Below are positions 42,687-51,859 of a stretch of 64,000 nt of DNA, one piece after another. The stretch spans positions 2,790,001 through 2,854,000 of the forward strand of contig OZ244980.1 of the NCBI GenBank assembly GCA_965223035.1. Direction: 5' to 3'. The notes beneath the pieces are model-generated. The model worked only from the letters and a program-made list of their open reading frames with translations, was not told the DNA's origin and did not search any database. The stretch is from CAMDPA01 sp965223035. Its GTDB lineage: Bacteria > Pseudomonadota > Alphaproteobacteria > Rhizobiales > Hyphomicrobiaceae. The position numbers and the translations under genes were made by a program. Within the stretch, counting starts at the first letter, position 1, and the number at the start of each line of letters is the position of its first letter.

Positions 42687-44096
42687 CCAACGCTGCAGAT
42701 CGGCCAGCGCGCGCCGCGCCATCGCCTGCTTGCGCGCCACGCCCTTCATCTTGCCCTTCAGCCGCCGGCCCGCAGCATCGGTGGTAAGCGGCTCGATCGG
42801 TGGGAACAGGCCAAAATTGATGTTCATCGGTTGAAAGCTTTGCGCCGCGCGGCCGCTGACACCGGAACCAGGCTCAACGTCATCGCTGGTCAAGTGGCCG
42901 CCGGTGATGTGGGCCAGCAGCGCGCCAAACGCCGTCGTCACCGGTGGCACCGTTATCGACCGGCCGGCCTGCTCCGCGGCCGCGAAGCGCCCGGCCAACA
43001 GACCGATGGCTGCGCTTTCAACGTAGCCTTCAACGCCGGTGATCTGGCCGGCGAACCGAAAGCGTGGTGCGCTGTTAAGGCGCAAGAGCGGATCAAGCAG
43101 ACGCGGACTGTTGACGAAGGTGTTGCGGTGCACCCCACCCAGCCGCGCGAACTCCGCCTGCTCCAGACCGGGAATCATCCGAAATATGCGGACCTGCTCG
43201 GCGTGCTTGAGCTTGGTCTGAAACCCAACCATGTTCCACAGCGTACCCAACGCGTTATCCTGTCGGAGCTGCACGACCGCGTGAGGTCGCGCGCCGCCGG
43301 CGTGGGGATTGGCGAGGCCGACCGGCTTCATCGGGCCGAACCGCAGCGTTTCCCGGCCACGCTCGGCCATCACCTCGATGGGGAGGCACCCTTCGAAGTA
43401 GGGCGTGTCGGCCTCCCACTCCTTGAAGGTGGTTTTGTCGCCGGCCAACACCGCGTCGATGAAGGCCTCGTATTCACCCCGATCGAGCCCACAATTGATG
43501 TAGTCCGCCCCGGAGCCGCCCGGGCCGGCCTTTTCGTAGCGCGACTGTCGCCAGGCTCTGGTCTCATCGATCGAATGCGCATGGATCACCGGCGCGATGG
43601 CGTCGAAGAAGGCCAGCGCGTCGGTCCCGGTCACGCCCTGCAGCGCTGCCGACAGCGCGGGCGAGGTCAACGGTCCGGTGGCGATGATCACGCTGGTCCA
43701 GTCAGCGGGCGGCAGCCCATCGATCTCGCCACGCTCGATCTCGACATGGGGATCAGCCGCGAGCGCGGCCGTCACCGCTTCTGAGAAAGCCACGCGGTCG
43801 ACCGCCAGAGCGCCGCCCGCCGGCAGCCTATGGCGGTCTGCGGCCGCCATGATCAGCGAGCCGGCACGGCGCATTTCCTCGTGCAACAGGCCGACCGCGT
43901 TGGCCTGCCAATCATCGGCGCGAAACGAATTGGAGCACACCAGCTCGGCCAGGTTGGCGGTGTGGTGGGCGGGGGTGCCGACCTGTGGCCGCATCTCGTG
44001 GAGAACGCATCGGGTTCCCGCCCGCGCCAGTTGCCAGGCGGCCTCACAGCCAGCCAGGCCGCCGCCGATGATGTGAACAGCGTGATCGGATACCAT
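42642..44096 (-). CDS. trmFO: Methylenetetrahydrofolate-tRNA uracil-54 methyltransferase TrmFO
   Basis: TrmFO is a flavoprotein that makes ribothymidine 54 in tRNA using methylene-THF. The FAD-binding GGGLAGCEAAWQLARAG, the family motif ELVCSNSFRADD, the SADYINCGLDR-type region, and GLFPPIEPL near the C-terminus are clear. At 484 residues it is a little long because the last about 14 residues, from the CTAGAGCAACC sequence on, are encoded by repeat A9. The core is complete, so the enzyme is probably functional. ATG 44096 has no strong SD. Confidence 0.94.
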   Translation of the reverse strand: MVSDHAVHIIGGGLAGCEAAWQLARAGTRCVLHEMRPQVGTPAHHTANLAELVCSNSFRADDWQANAVGLLHEEMRRAGSLIMAAADRHRLPAGGALAVDRVAFSEAVTAALAADPHVEIERGEIDGLPPADWTSVIIATGPLTSPALSAALQGVTGTDALAFFDAIAPVIHAHSIDETRAWRQSRYEKAGPGGSGADYINCGLDRGEYEAFIDAVLAGDKTTFKEWEADTPYFEGCLPIEVMAERGRETLRFGPMKPVGLANPHAGGARPHAVVQLRQDNALGTLWNMVGFQTKLKHAEQVRIFRMIPGLEQAEFARLGGVHRNTFVNSPRLLDPLLRLNSAPRFRFAGQITGVEGYVESAAIGLLAGRFAAAEQAGRSITVPPVTTAFGALLAHITGGHLTSDDVEPGSGVSGRAAQSFQPMNINFGLFPPIEPLTTDAAGRRLKGKMKGVARKQAMARRALADLQRWLEQPDFNRNRNDPD

Positions 44097-44120
44097 GGCG
44101 GAAAAGTTAGATCATTTTTG

Positions 44121-44220
44121 CCTAAGGCGGATGAGCTTTGCCGGCCCGCTCCCCCGGCCGGCCGATGGCACGATGTTGGGGGTGGCCGGCCGGGGGAGCG
44201 GGATGGTTCCAGCTAACACA
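44121..44220 (+). repeat. Family B repeat, copy B5
   Basis: CCTAAGGCGGATGAG, CCGGCCCGCTCCCCCGGCCGGCC, GGTGGCCGGCCGGGGGAGCG and GGATGGTTCCAGCTAAC are all present. This is a complete B unit between the divergent trmFO and lytic transglycosylase genes, and it should lie near the trmFO promoter. Confidence 0.85.
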
Positions 44221-44393
44221 CAATCGTTGGCCGCGAACAAGGGTTACGCCCGGTGCATTCGGTGCCCAACCCGCAATGCGGCCACTTTTGGCCCTATGCT
44301 TTCCCCGATTCAACCCTTGACAGTGTGACGCACCGTGTTTGGGGCGATGCGCCGTGGTGCGAACGGGATCGGGTGACGAGGGACAAGGCCACA

Positions 44394-45641
44394 ATGATGA
44401 TTGCTTCCGTGCTTCCAATTGCGGCCGCGCTGGCCGTACTGTTCGCCGGTGGGACTTCGACGCAAGCCGCCGATACGCAGGCCAAACACAACTGCCGCAA
44501 CACCATCAGCTTCAATCGCTGGCTCACCAATTTTCGCCAGCAGGCCGTGGAGTCGGGTATTTCTCGACGCACCGTCGCGCGCGCGCTCAACGGCATGACC
44601 TATGACCGCGGCGTGATCCGTCGAGACCGTGGCCAGTCCTTTTTTGCGCAAAGCTTTTGGTCGTTCCAAAAGAAGCTCGCGCGTCAGTACCGGGTCAACA
44701 ACGCGCGCCGCATGATCAAGCAGCATCGGGCCCTGTTCAAACGCGCCGAGCGGCAGTTCGGGGTGCCGCCGCAGGTGATCACCGGCTTTTGGGCGCTGGA
44801 GAGCGACTTCGGCAAGGGCATGGGCAAGCTGTCGGTGCTGCGTTCGCTCACCACGTTGGCCTATGATTGCCGGCGCGGCGAGATGTTCACAGCCGAGTTG
44901 ATGGCGGCGCTGCGGCTGATCGACAGCGGTGATCTGCGTCCCGCCGAGATGATCGGCTCCTGGGCCGGTGAGCTGGGGCAAACCCAGTTTCTTCCCACCT
45001 ACTACGAAAAACACGCGATCGATTACGACGGTGATGGCCGGCGCAATCTGTTCCGCTCGATCCCCGATATCATCGGTTCATCGGCCAACTACATCAAGGC
45101 GAAGGGGTGGCAAGCCGGTCAGCCCTGGCTGCAGGAGGTCCGTGTCCCGGCCAGGATGAACTGGTCGCAGGCCAGCCTGGAAATCGAGCACCCGCGCAAG
45201 CAGTGGGCGAAATGGGGTGTGCGGCGCGCCGATGGCCGTTCTCTGCCGATGGACGAGATGCCCGCCTCGCTGCTGTTGTTGATGGGGCGCAACGGTCCGG
45301 CGTTCCTGGTCTATCCGAATTTCCGCGTCTACACGGAATGGAACAAGTCGCTCAACTACGCGACGACGGCGGCCTATCTCGCAACCTTGATTTCCGGCGC
45401 GCCCCGGCTGAGTGCCGGTCGGGCAACGGTGGAGGTGATGGACCGCCGCCAGCTCAAGGAAGTGCAACTGTTGTTGACCCGACGCGGGCTCGACGTCGGA
45501 CCGATCGACGGCAAGTTGGGGAGCCGTACCCGGGCGGGCGTGCGGCAGGCGCAGATTCAGTTTGGTCTGCCAGCCGACTCCTACCCATCGCGACACCTGC
45601 TCGCGCAGTTGCGACGGGCCTCACGGCGCCGCACCCGCTGA
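44394..45641 (+). CDS. Lytic murein transglycosylase with peptidoglycan-binding domain
   Basis: The 415-residue MltB-like enzyme cleaves peptidoglycan with 1,6-anhydro product formation. A signal peptide (IASVLPIAAALAVLFAGGTS, cleavage near QAA) is followed by the catalytic domain with Glu in ITGFWALESDFGKGMGKL and GELGQTQFLPTYYEKHAID. A C-terminal PG_binding_1 domain (LKEVQLLLTRRGLDVGPIDG ... TRAGVRQAQIQFGLP) completes it. The frame is open back to 44253, but the signal peptide defines ATG 44394. It should act in the periplasm. Confidence 0.93.
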   Translation: MMIASVLPIAAALAVLFAGGTSTQAADTQAKHNCRNTISFNRWLTNFRQQAVESGISRRTVARALNGMTYDRGVIRRDRGQSFFAQSFWSFQKKLARQYRVNNARRMIKQHRALFKRAERQFGVPPQVITGFWALESDFGKGMGKLSVLRSLTTLAYDCRRGEMFTAELMAALRLIDSGDLRPAEMIGSWAGELGQTQFLPTYYEKHAIDYDGDGRRNLFRSIPDIIGSSANYIKAKGWQAGQPWLQEVRVPARMNWSQASLEIEHPRKQWAKWGVRRADGRSLPMDEMPASLLLLMGRNGPAFLVYPNFRVYTEWNKSLNYATTAAYLATLISGAPRLSAGRATVEVMDRRQLKEVQLLLTRRGLDVGPIDGKLGSRTRAGVRQAQIQFGLPADSYPSRHLLAQLRRASRRRTR

Positions 45642-45664
45642 CCGCGCTTGCAAGGTCTTATTAT

Positions 45665-45762
45665 GAGCGGGATCATCCCGCTCCTCAACCGGCCGCCCCC
45701 AACAGCGTGCCATCGGGTGGCCGGGTGCGGGAGCGAGCCGGCACAGCGATTCCGCCTAAGGC
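45665..45762 (-). repeat. Family B repeat, copy B6
   Basis: The copy begins with a small perfect hairpin (GAGCGGGATCATCCCGCTC), carries the GGCCGCCCCC and GGTGGCCGGGTGCGGGAGC arms and ends in CCGCCTAAGGCG. It directly abuts a partial A repeat at the CCTAAGGCGC box. The first hairpin could terminate the lytic transglycosylase transcript. Confidence 0.8.
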
Positions 45763-45849
45763 GCAAAGATGATCGCTCTTAAAGTGGTGAGCAACGTTCT
45801 GCCTTTGATCGGGATCGTTCCGATTCCGATCAAAGGCAGGTTGCTCTAG
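45760..45849 (-). repeat. Family A repeat, partial copy A10 (inverted)
   Basis: Hairpin 1 is complete (CTAGAGCAACCTGCCTTTGA through GGCAGAACGTTGCTC, read on the minus strand), followed by ACCACTTTAAGAGCGATCATC; the distal half of hairpin 2 is missing and replaced by the fused B6 copy. Confidence 0.88.
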
Positions 45850-45929
45850 CAGCGGCTACGGTGGCGCGCAATCTCAACGCCGGTCCTCGCCGATCCGAGC
45901 GGAGCGCGTGCTGATCCGCGGCTGGGCCG

Positions 45930-46595
45930 CTACAGCAGCTGCGCCAAAGCTGCGCTGAACTCCGCGTAGTGGTCGATGACGACATCCGGCTCTAACGAAC
46001 GCATGTCGACGTCGGTGTAGCCGAAGCTCACGCCGATGATGGGGATGCCCGCAGCGCGGGCCGTGGTAACGTCGGTCAGGCTATCGCCGATCATCACCGC
46101 CCGTTGCGGCGCGCCGCCGGCGCGCACGATGGTTCCCGTCAAATGATCCGGATGCGGCTTGCACACCGCAAATGTGTCACGGCCGCAGATGGCCCGGAAC
46201 CGATCGGCCAGCCCCAACTCCTGCAGCAGCTTGCGCGACAGGCTTTCTCGCTTGTTGGTGCACACCGCCAGCGTCGCGCCGGCGCCAATCAGGTCCTCCA
46301 GCGTCTCAGGCAGCTGCGGGAAGGGGCGGCTGGAAACGGCGATGCGCTCGCCGTAATGGGTAAGAAATTGCTCGAACAGGTGATCGAGCTGAGCCTCGGT
46401 TGGCTGAGCGCCGCGCAGCTCCATGCCTCGCTCAATCATGCGTCGTCCACCGAAACTCACGTAGGGTCTGATCTCGGCCTCCTCGACCGGATCCAAGGCG
46501 CTGATCGCCAGCACATGATTGGCCGCGTGCACCAAATCCGGCGCCGTGTCGATCAACGTGCCGTCTAGATCGAACACCACCGTCAGCCCGTGCAT
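45930..46595 (-). CDS. HAD-superfamily hydrolase, phosphoglycolate phosphatase-like
   Basis: The 221-residue protein has HAD motif I VVFDLDGTLIDTAPD (about residues 5-19, nucleophile Asp), motif II LAVCTNKRESLSRK, motif III FAVCKPHPDHL and motif IV MIGDSLTDVTTARAAG. The cap type and motif spacing fit Gph-like phosphatases that remove 2-phosphoglycolate. ATG 46595 has AGGGAAG upstream; the longer frame to 46703 is rejected. It is convergent with nothing and follows murA on the same strand after about 110 bp. Confidence 0.88.
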   Translation of the reverse strand: MHGLTVVFDLDGTLIDTAPDLVHAANHVLAISALDPVEEAEIRPYVSFGGRRMIERGMELRGAQPTEAQLDHLFEQFLTHYGERIAVSSRPFPQLPETLEDLIGAGATLAVCTNKRESLSRKLLQELGLADRFRAICGRDTFAVCKPHPDHLTGTIVRAGGAPQRAVMIGDSLTDVTTARAAGIPIIGVSFGYTDVDMRSLEPDVVIDHYAEFSAALAQLL

Positions 46596-46705
46596 GCCAC
46601 GCTTCCCTCGCTCACCCGTCACCGCTGGCCGGCCGCGCCGTGGCACCAGCCTTGCGATATGCGGAGCCACAGACACCGGCATCGGAGCGGGTTGGCAACG
46701 CAAGC

Positions 46706-47998
46706 CTAGTCTGAGCCGACCCGCTCGATCATCGCGCCGCAGCTGGTCAGCTTCTGCTCCAACCGCTCGAAGCCGCGGTCCAGGTGATACACCCGATTGA
46801 TCAAGGTTTCACCCTCCGCGATCAGGCCCGCGATCACCAGCGACACCGATGCGCGCAGATCGGTCGCCATCACCGGTGCGCCCTTTAGCCGCTTCACGCC
46901 GGTGATCGTCGCGGTGTCGCCGTGCAGTTGGATATCGGCCCCCAGCCGGGCCAGCTCTTGCACATGCATAAACCGGTTCTCAAAGATGGTTTCGCGAATT
47001 TGGCTGACGCCGCTGGCCGTTGTCATCAAAGCCATCAGTTGGGCCTGCAGGTCGGTCGGGAAACCAGGGAACGGCTCGGTTTCAATGGTGATCGGCGTGA
47101 TGTCATGGCCGTTGCGCACGACGCGAATGCCGTGCTCGCTGGCGCCGACCTCGGCTCCGGTGCCGGCGAGGGCCTCCAACGCTGCGGCCAGCAACGGCGC
47201 CTGGGCCCCCTCCAACACCACATCGCCACCGGCTGCCGCCACCGCGAACGCGAACGTGCCGGTTTCGATCCGGTCGGGCAACACCGTGTGGGTCGCGCCT
47301 TCGAGCCGGTCCCGCCCCTGGATCTGCAAGGTGGATGTGCCAATCCCCTCGATGTGGGCGCCCATCTTCACCAGGCAGTGCGCGACATCGCCGATTTCAG
47401 GTTCGCGTGCGGCATTCTCGATCAGCGTTTCACCGCGGGCCAAAGCGGCCGCCAACAAGGCGGCATGGGTGGCGCCGACGGAGACCTTTGGAAACTGGAT
47501 GCGCCCGCCGACCAAGCCCGCCGGCGCCCGGGCCAGGACGTAGCCGCCATCGATCTCAAGGTGTGCGCCCAGAGCCTTCATCGCCAGCAAATGCAGATCG
47601 ACCGGGCGCGTGCCGATCGCGCAGCCGCCCGGCAATGACACCTTGGCCTCACCGCAGCGCGCCAACAGCGGCGCCAGCACCCAAAAACTCGCCCGCATCC
47701 GCGAGACCATCTCATAGGGTGCGGTGGTATCGACCACGTCGCGCGCTGTCAGGTGGTAGGTCTCGCCCAAATGCTGAGGGCTGGCGACCCGCTTGCCCTC
47801 GATGGAATGGTCCACGCCATGATTGCGTAAGATGCGTGCCAACAGCGCCACATCCGCCAGGTTCGGCACGTTCTTAAGCGTCAGGCGATCCGCCGTGAGC
47901 AAGCTGGCAATCATCAGCGGCAACGCCGCGTTCTTCGCCCCCGAGATGGGCAGCGTGCCCTTCAGCGGCTGCCCGCCGACTATCCTGATCCGATCCAT
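46706..47998 (-). CDS. murA: UDP-N-acetylglucosamine 1-carboxyvinyltransferase MurA
   Basis: MurA adds enolpyruvate to UDP-GlcNAc in the first committed step of peptidoglycan synthesis. The EPSP synthase-like fold begins with IVGGQPLKGTLPISGAKNAA. The catalytic Cys is present in LPGGCAIGTRPVDLHL (about residue 117), and the LEGATHTVLPDRIETGTF substrate region is clear. The length of 430 residues is normal. ATG 47998 with GAGGATC upstream is preferred to 48019. It may be cotranscribed with the HAD gene downstream and with the small gene upstream. Confidence 0.96.
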   Translation of the reverse strand: MDRIRIVGGQPLKGTLPISGAKNAALPLMIASLLTADRLTLKNVPNLADVALLARILRNHGVDHSIEGKRVASPQHLGETYHLTARDVVDTTAPYEMVSRMRASFWVLAPLLARCGEAKVSLPGGCAIGTRPVDLHLLAMKALGAHLEIDGGYVLARAPAGLVGGRIQFPKVSVGATHAALLAAALARGETLIENAAREPEIGDVAHCLVKMGAHIEGIGTSTLQIQGRDRLEGATHTVLPDRIETGTFAFAVAAAGGDVVLEGAQAPLLAAALEALAGTGAEVGASEHGIRVVRNGHDITPITIETEPFPGFPTDLQAQLMALMTTASGVSQIRETIFENRFMHVQELARLGADIQLHGDTATITGVKRLKGAPVMATDLRASVSLVIAGLIAEGETLINRVYHLDRGFERLEQKLTSCGAMIERVGSD

Positions 47999-48134
47999 GA
48001 AGATCCTCGCAACGTCCACAGTCGGGGCTCAATCGCACCCAACGGTTCGCCTGTCTTTAACGAGTCGCTCGCCGTGTGCCTGACCTAACCGCGCAATCAG
48101 GGCACGGCTGCGGCATCACAGTGGCCAGAAAGCC

Positions 48135-48320
48135 TCACTTCGGCTCGGCCTCGCCGGACACACCCGCTTGCCGCGGCTGCGCGCCATCACTGGCCTTTGC
48201 CCGCGCGCGCGCCTGCGCCTTTCGTTTGGCAAGATTCGCGCGCAGCTCAGCGGCCAGGCGCTCCCGCCGCAGCTCGGCGGAAACCGTTTTGGTCGATGGC
48301 GCGCCAGTGTTGATCGACAT
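48135..48320 (-). CDS. Small basic conserved-type protein next to murA
   Basis: The 61-residue protein MSINTGAPSTKTVSAELRRE continues with RLAAELRANLAKRKAQARAR and an Ala/Lys-rich end. It resembles small, uncharacterised Arg/Lys-rich alphaproteobacterial proteins with a LRANLxRRKxQxRxR core, which often sit near murA. The longer frame to 48383 has no support. The function is unknown. Confidence 0.6.
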   Translation of the reverse strand: MSINTGAPSTKTVSAELRRERLAAELRANLAKRKAQARARAKASDGAQPRQAGVSGEAEPK

Positions 48321-48458
48321 TCCGCCGCTTCGTCCTCGTTGCCGTCTTAACTGCCATAAACGTCGGCGATGTCGGCTGCCCAAACCGCATCGCCATGGCC
48401 GTTGCGATGCACCGCTGCCGCGACAAACCGGCCATCAGCGATGTTGAGCGACGCAATG

Positions 48459-50342
48459 TCACCGCCGCGCGAACAAGCGCTCCAAATCACCTCGCGAGAG
48501 TTCGACGTAGGTCGGACGGCCATGATTGCACTGTCCGGCCCCAGGTGTCGCCTCCATCTCGCGTAAAAGGGCGTTCATTTCCGCGACTGTCAAGCTTCGT
48601 CCAGCGCGCACGCTGCCGTGGCAGGCGATGGTCGCCGCCATTGCGTCTAGGCGTGCCTGCAACACCTGTGGGCCGCCGGCGGCAGGCTCCTCCTCACGCA
48701 TCAGCGCCGCAGCGATATCCTGCACCAGCTGCCCGACATCGCACCGCGTTAGGACGGCTGGAGTTTCGCGCACCACGACGCTGCTTGGCCCAAACCGTTC
48801 GATTGCTAACCCCAACTGCTCCAGCTCGGCACCGACGGCCAGGACCGCGGCAACGGCATCCGGCTCAAGCTCGATCACCTCCGGCATCAGCAGGCCTTGG
48901 CGGGGAACGCCGCACGCGGCCAGGGCCGCCTTCAGCCGCTCATAAACCAACCGTTCGTGCGCCGCATGCTGATCGATGATGACGACGCCCTGTCGGGTTT
49001 CAGCGACAATATAGGTGCCATGCACCTGGGCGCGCGCGGTGCCGAGCGGGTGGTCCGGGTCGGCGTCGTCAAACGGCTGCTGGGAGCCGGCCGCGGCATC
49101 CGCCTGCGGTGTTGGCGGGGGTGGCGTCAACGGCGCCTGCATGGCCTCCGCCAGACCGGGCGTGAGTTGGGCTTGCGCGGGCGACGGTCGCCCTTGCGCA
49201 CCACCGCCGCCGTTGTTCGCGTGCATCGGGCCGCCGGCCCCGGTGGCGCGTTGCGGACCTAACGGCGCCTGCGCTGGGCTCTGTCGTTGCCGGCTTCCGG
49301 CCAGCGCCTGCAACGTCGCCGCACCTCCCGCGGCGCTGGCCAGATGGCCGGCGCGCGCCAGCCCGTGCCGCAAGCCCCCGATCAGCAGGCTGCGCACGGC
49401 GCCGGCATCGCGAAACCGCACTTCGAACTTGGCTGGATGGACATTGACGTCGACGGCATGCGGATCGAGATCGATGAATAGCGCCAGCAGCGGATGCCGG
49501 CCCTTTGGCAGCAGATCTCCATAGGCTGCGCGGACGGCGCCGACCAGCATCTTGTCGCGCACGGGTCTGCCGTTCACGAACAGAAACTGCAGCGCGCCGT
49601 CGGGACGGTTTAATGTCGGCAGGCCGGCGAACCCCGACACCGAGACGCCCTCACGACCGCCTTCGATCAAGATTGCATCCGCCATGAATGCTCGGCCCAT
49701 AATTCGGCCCAATCGCGCCAGCCGACCATCCGCGGTGTCGCGTTGGGCGGGCAGTTGCAGACTGGTGCGCTCACCTGTCACCAGCGTAAAGCCGATGTCT
49801 GCGTGCGCCATGGCCAGGCGTTTCACCACATCGGCGATCGCTCGGTTCTCTGTTATCTCGGACTTCAAGAATTTCAGGCGCGCCGGCGTGGCGGAGAACA
49901 GCTGGTGCACCTCCACGCGGGTGCCGCGATTGAGGGCAGCCGGTTTGACCTCGCCCTTCGACCCGCGATCGAGTGTCAATGACAACGCCTGCGCAGCGCC
50001 AGCAGCTTTCGTGGTGATGCACAGCCGCGCCACCGCACCGATCGACGGTAGCGCTTCGCCGCGGAAGCCCAAGGTACGAATGTCGAATAGATCCTCGGTG
50101 TCGAGCTTCGACGTCGCATGACGGTCGACGCACAGGTCAAGATCGGCAAGCGTCATGCCCGAGCCATCATCACTGACGCGAATGAGCTGCAGCCCGCCGC
50201 CCGCGCAGACGACCTCGATGGCACGTGCTCCAGCGTCAATGGCGTTCTCGACCAGTTCCTTGACCGCACTGGCCGGACGTTCGATCACCTCGCCGGCGGC
50301 AATTCGGTTGATGGTTTGGGGCGAAAGTTGGCGAACCGTCAT
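48459..50342 (-). CDS. mutL: DNA mismatch repair protein MutL
   Basis: The 627-residue protein has an N-terminal GHKL ATPase domain (INRIAAGEVIERPASAVKEL, DDGSGMTLADLDLC, GFRGEALPSIG, ATPARLKFLKSE). A Pro/Gln/Gly-rich linker (about residues 355-430) leads to a C-terminal dimerisation domain. The C-terminal part carries DQHAAHERLVYE, which matches the endonuclease motif DQHA(x)2E(x)4E found in MutL of bacteria without MutH. MutL therefore probably nicks the strand itself. ATG 50342 is at a conserved N-terminus. Confidence 0.95.
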   Translation of the reverse strand: MTVRQLSPQTINRIAAGEVIERPASAVKELVENAIDAGARAIEVVCAGGGLQLIRVSDDGSGMTLADLDLCVDRHATSKLDTEDLFDIRTLGFRGEALPSIGAVARLCITTKAAGAAQALSLTLDRGSKGEVKPAALNRGTRVEVHQLFSATPARLKFLKSEITENRAIADVVKRLAMAHADIGFTLVTGERTSLQLPAQRDTADGRLARLGRIMGRAFMADAILIEGGREGVSVSGFAGLPTLNRPDGALQFLFVNGRPVRDKMLVGAVRAAYGDLLPKGRHPLLALFIDLDPHAVDVNVHPAKFEVRFRDAGAVRSLLIGGLRHGLARAGHLASAAGGAATLQALAGSRQRQSPAQAPLGPQRATGAGGPMHANNGGGGAQGRPSPAQAQLTPGLAEAMQAPLTPPPPTPQADAAAGSQQPFDDADPDHPLGTARAQVHGTYIVAETRQGVVIIDQHAAHERLVYERLKAALAACGVPRQGLLMPEVIELEPDAVAAVLAVGAELEQLGLAIERFGPSSVVVRETPAVLTRCDVGQLVQDIAAALMREEEPAAGGPQVLQARLDAMAATIACHGSVRAGRSLTVAEMNALLREMEATPGAGQCNHGRPTYVELSRGDLERLFARR

Positions 50343-50598
50343 CTGGGGCCGATTTCACCTCCCTTGATCGGCGTTATAGACAGGTCGGTTTGTCAACCAA
50401 CGCCGAGCGCGCCGAATCGTCAAAGCAGACGTGAAAGGCAGCGCGGATCAGCTGCGCCCTGTCAAGCCTTCTCTAACCTGTTGCCTGTTAGTATCGCAGC
50501 GAGATCAAACTGTTGTTTTGCGGTGTGTGATCTATTTGGCGTTCCGCAGAAGCAGTTTATCAGTTCGGAGCATTCATCAGGATCAGGGCAAAAAGACT

Positions 50599-50934
50599 AT
50601 GCGATCGGATCTACTCAAGACAGCGCTGTTATGCGCAATACTTGTTTCGATCGGCGGCACGTCGTCTCTAGCATTGGATTGGCTGCATTCACAACGCGTC
50701 GAGGGACGACGAGTTTGTTTTGCCGATCATTTTCACTACGGTGGAAGCAGCGGTATGCGCACACGTTCGGCTGCGCGGCGGGCCGCGATTGCCAGCTGGG
50801 TCGACTTCACCGCCGCCGAGTATGGCAGCAGGTGGGGCCGATGGAGTCTGGCTGCCAATCGGGCCATGGGGTGCAAAAAGGACGCCAGTGGCTGGTCGTG
50901 TTCGTTGGAAGCCAGACCCTGCCGACGCCGCTAA
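50599..50934 (+). CDS. Small secreted protein, uncharacterised
   Basis: The 111-residue protein has a signal peptide (LLKTALLCAILVSIG, cleavage near LALD) and a mature domain with His, Cys and Trp residues (CFADHFHYGGSSG, IASWVDFTAAEYGSRWGRWS, CKKDASGWSCSLEARPC). Similar small exported proteins with an EYG..W..W core and a C-terminal ARPC are known in alphaproteobacteria, but no function is established. ATG 50599 has a weak AGGG upstream. The TAA stop lies at the edge of a degenerate A repeat. Confidence 0.72.
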   Translation: MRSDLLKTALLCAILVSIGGTSSLALDWLHSQRVEGRRVCFADHFHYGGSSGMRTRSAARRAAIASWVDFTAAEYGSRWGRWSLAANRAMGCKKDASGWSCSLEARPCRRR

Positions 50935-51218
50935 AGCAACCAACGCTTTATCGGAAGCGGGAAGGTTTTCGATAAAACGCAGTCAGATGTACGACACCTC
51001 GGCAGCGATCATCTTTATGCTGTAAGTTGGACCTGGCTGAGCGGTCCCAACTCAAAGGCACAAAGATGATCGCCCTTCAAGCGTAGAGCAACGTTTTGGT
51101 TTGCATCGGGATCGTTCCGGTTCTGATCGAAAGCAGGTTGGTCTACACTTTAAGAGCGATCATCTTTGCGCCTTTAATCGGGATCGTTCCGATTCCGATT
51201 AAAGGCGCGATGATCTAG
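50932..51218 (+). repeat. Compound family A repeat cluster, copies A11
   Basis: Several A units are fused. They are a decayed first unit (CTAAAGCAACC... to CACAAAGATGATCG), a middle hairpin 1 unit (GTAGAGCAACGTTTTG...AGCAGGTTGGTCTAC) and a good terminal unit (CACTTTAAGAGCGATCATCT, inner TTTAATCGGGATCG stem, GGCGCGATGATCTAG). It shows that units can stack in tandem. The rest of the 50935-51513 gap is repeat B7 and short unassigned DNA. Confidence 0.8.
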
Positions 51219-51255
51219 CGGTGCATCGGCAGTTCGCCCGCGCTGAGATTATGTC

Positions 51256-51360
51256 CGCCTGAGGCGAAATCGCTTGCCGGCCCGCTCGGGCATCCGGCCG
51301 CCCGATGGCACGCTGGCGTGGGCGTCCCCAAGCCGGAGCGGGATGGCCCCGGCTAACGCT
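51256..51360 (+). repeat. Family B repeat, copy B7
   Basis: CGCCTGAGGCGAAATCGC, TTGCCGGCCCGCTCGG, CCGGCCGCCCGATGGCACGC and GGAGCGGGATGGCCCCGGCTAAC follow the B layout. It lies 38 bp from the compound A cluster. Confidence 0.82.
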
Positions 51361-51513
51361 GATACGCTCTTTGCGGGACGCCGATTGCGTCGTCAGTCGG
51401 ACAGAACCCGTGCCGACGTTCAACCGCTGATGTGGGTTCTGGTCGGTTCGGCGTTTCCGCCCCACTGGTTTTAAGGCCGGGCTCTGGCGGCAGGGGCGCT
51501 GCGCCGCATCGAT

Positions 51514-51846
51514 TCAGTCCGTCGGTATCAACACCTGCACGTCGTCGCCGACCACGCGCGTGACGTAGGTTTGCAGGTCGCAAAATATCGGCGCCCCCAA
51601 ACCCTTGCCGGTCTTGATCTCGAACGCGCCGCCATGCAGGGGACATTCGATGACGTCACCGTCGATCGTCCCATCGGTCAAGGCGGCGTAGGCATGGGTG
51701 CACTCGTTGTCCGTGGCATAGAAGGCACCGTCGAGATTGTACAGCGCCAGCGTCTTATCGGCCGCCGTCACCTCTTGCATGGTACCCGGCTCGAGTTCGC
51801 TCGACTTGGCAACAGTGATCCATTGACCTTGCGTGGTGTCATTCAT
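51514..51846 (-). CDS. Rieske-type [2Fe-2S] ferredoxin of an oxygenase system
   Basis: The 110-residue protein has the Rieske cluster ligands in CTHAYAALTDG and CPLHGGAFEI (about residues 48-80), with the CxH and CxxH spacing. Such ferredoxins carry electrons from a reductase to a ring-hydroxylating dioxygenase. The likely partner is the alpha/beta oxygenase at 53353-55170. No reductase gene is in the window. It follows the decarboxylase-like gene on the same strand after 13 bp. Confidence 0.92.
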   Translation of the reverse strand: MNDTTQGQWITVAKSSELEPGTMQEVTAADKTLALYNLDGAFYATDNECTHAYAALTDGTIDGDVIECPLHGGAFEIKTGKGLGAPIFCDLQTYVTRVVGDDVQVLIPTD

Positions 51847-51859
51847 CGGCTAACCTGCA

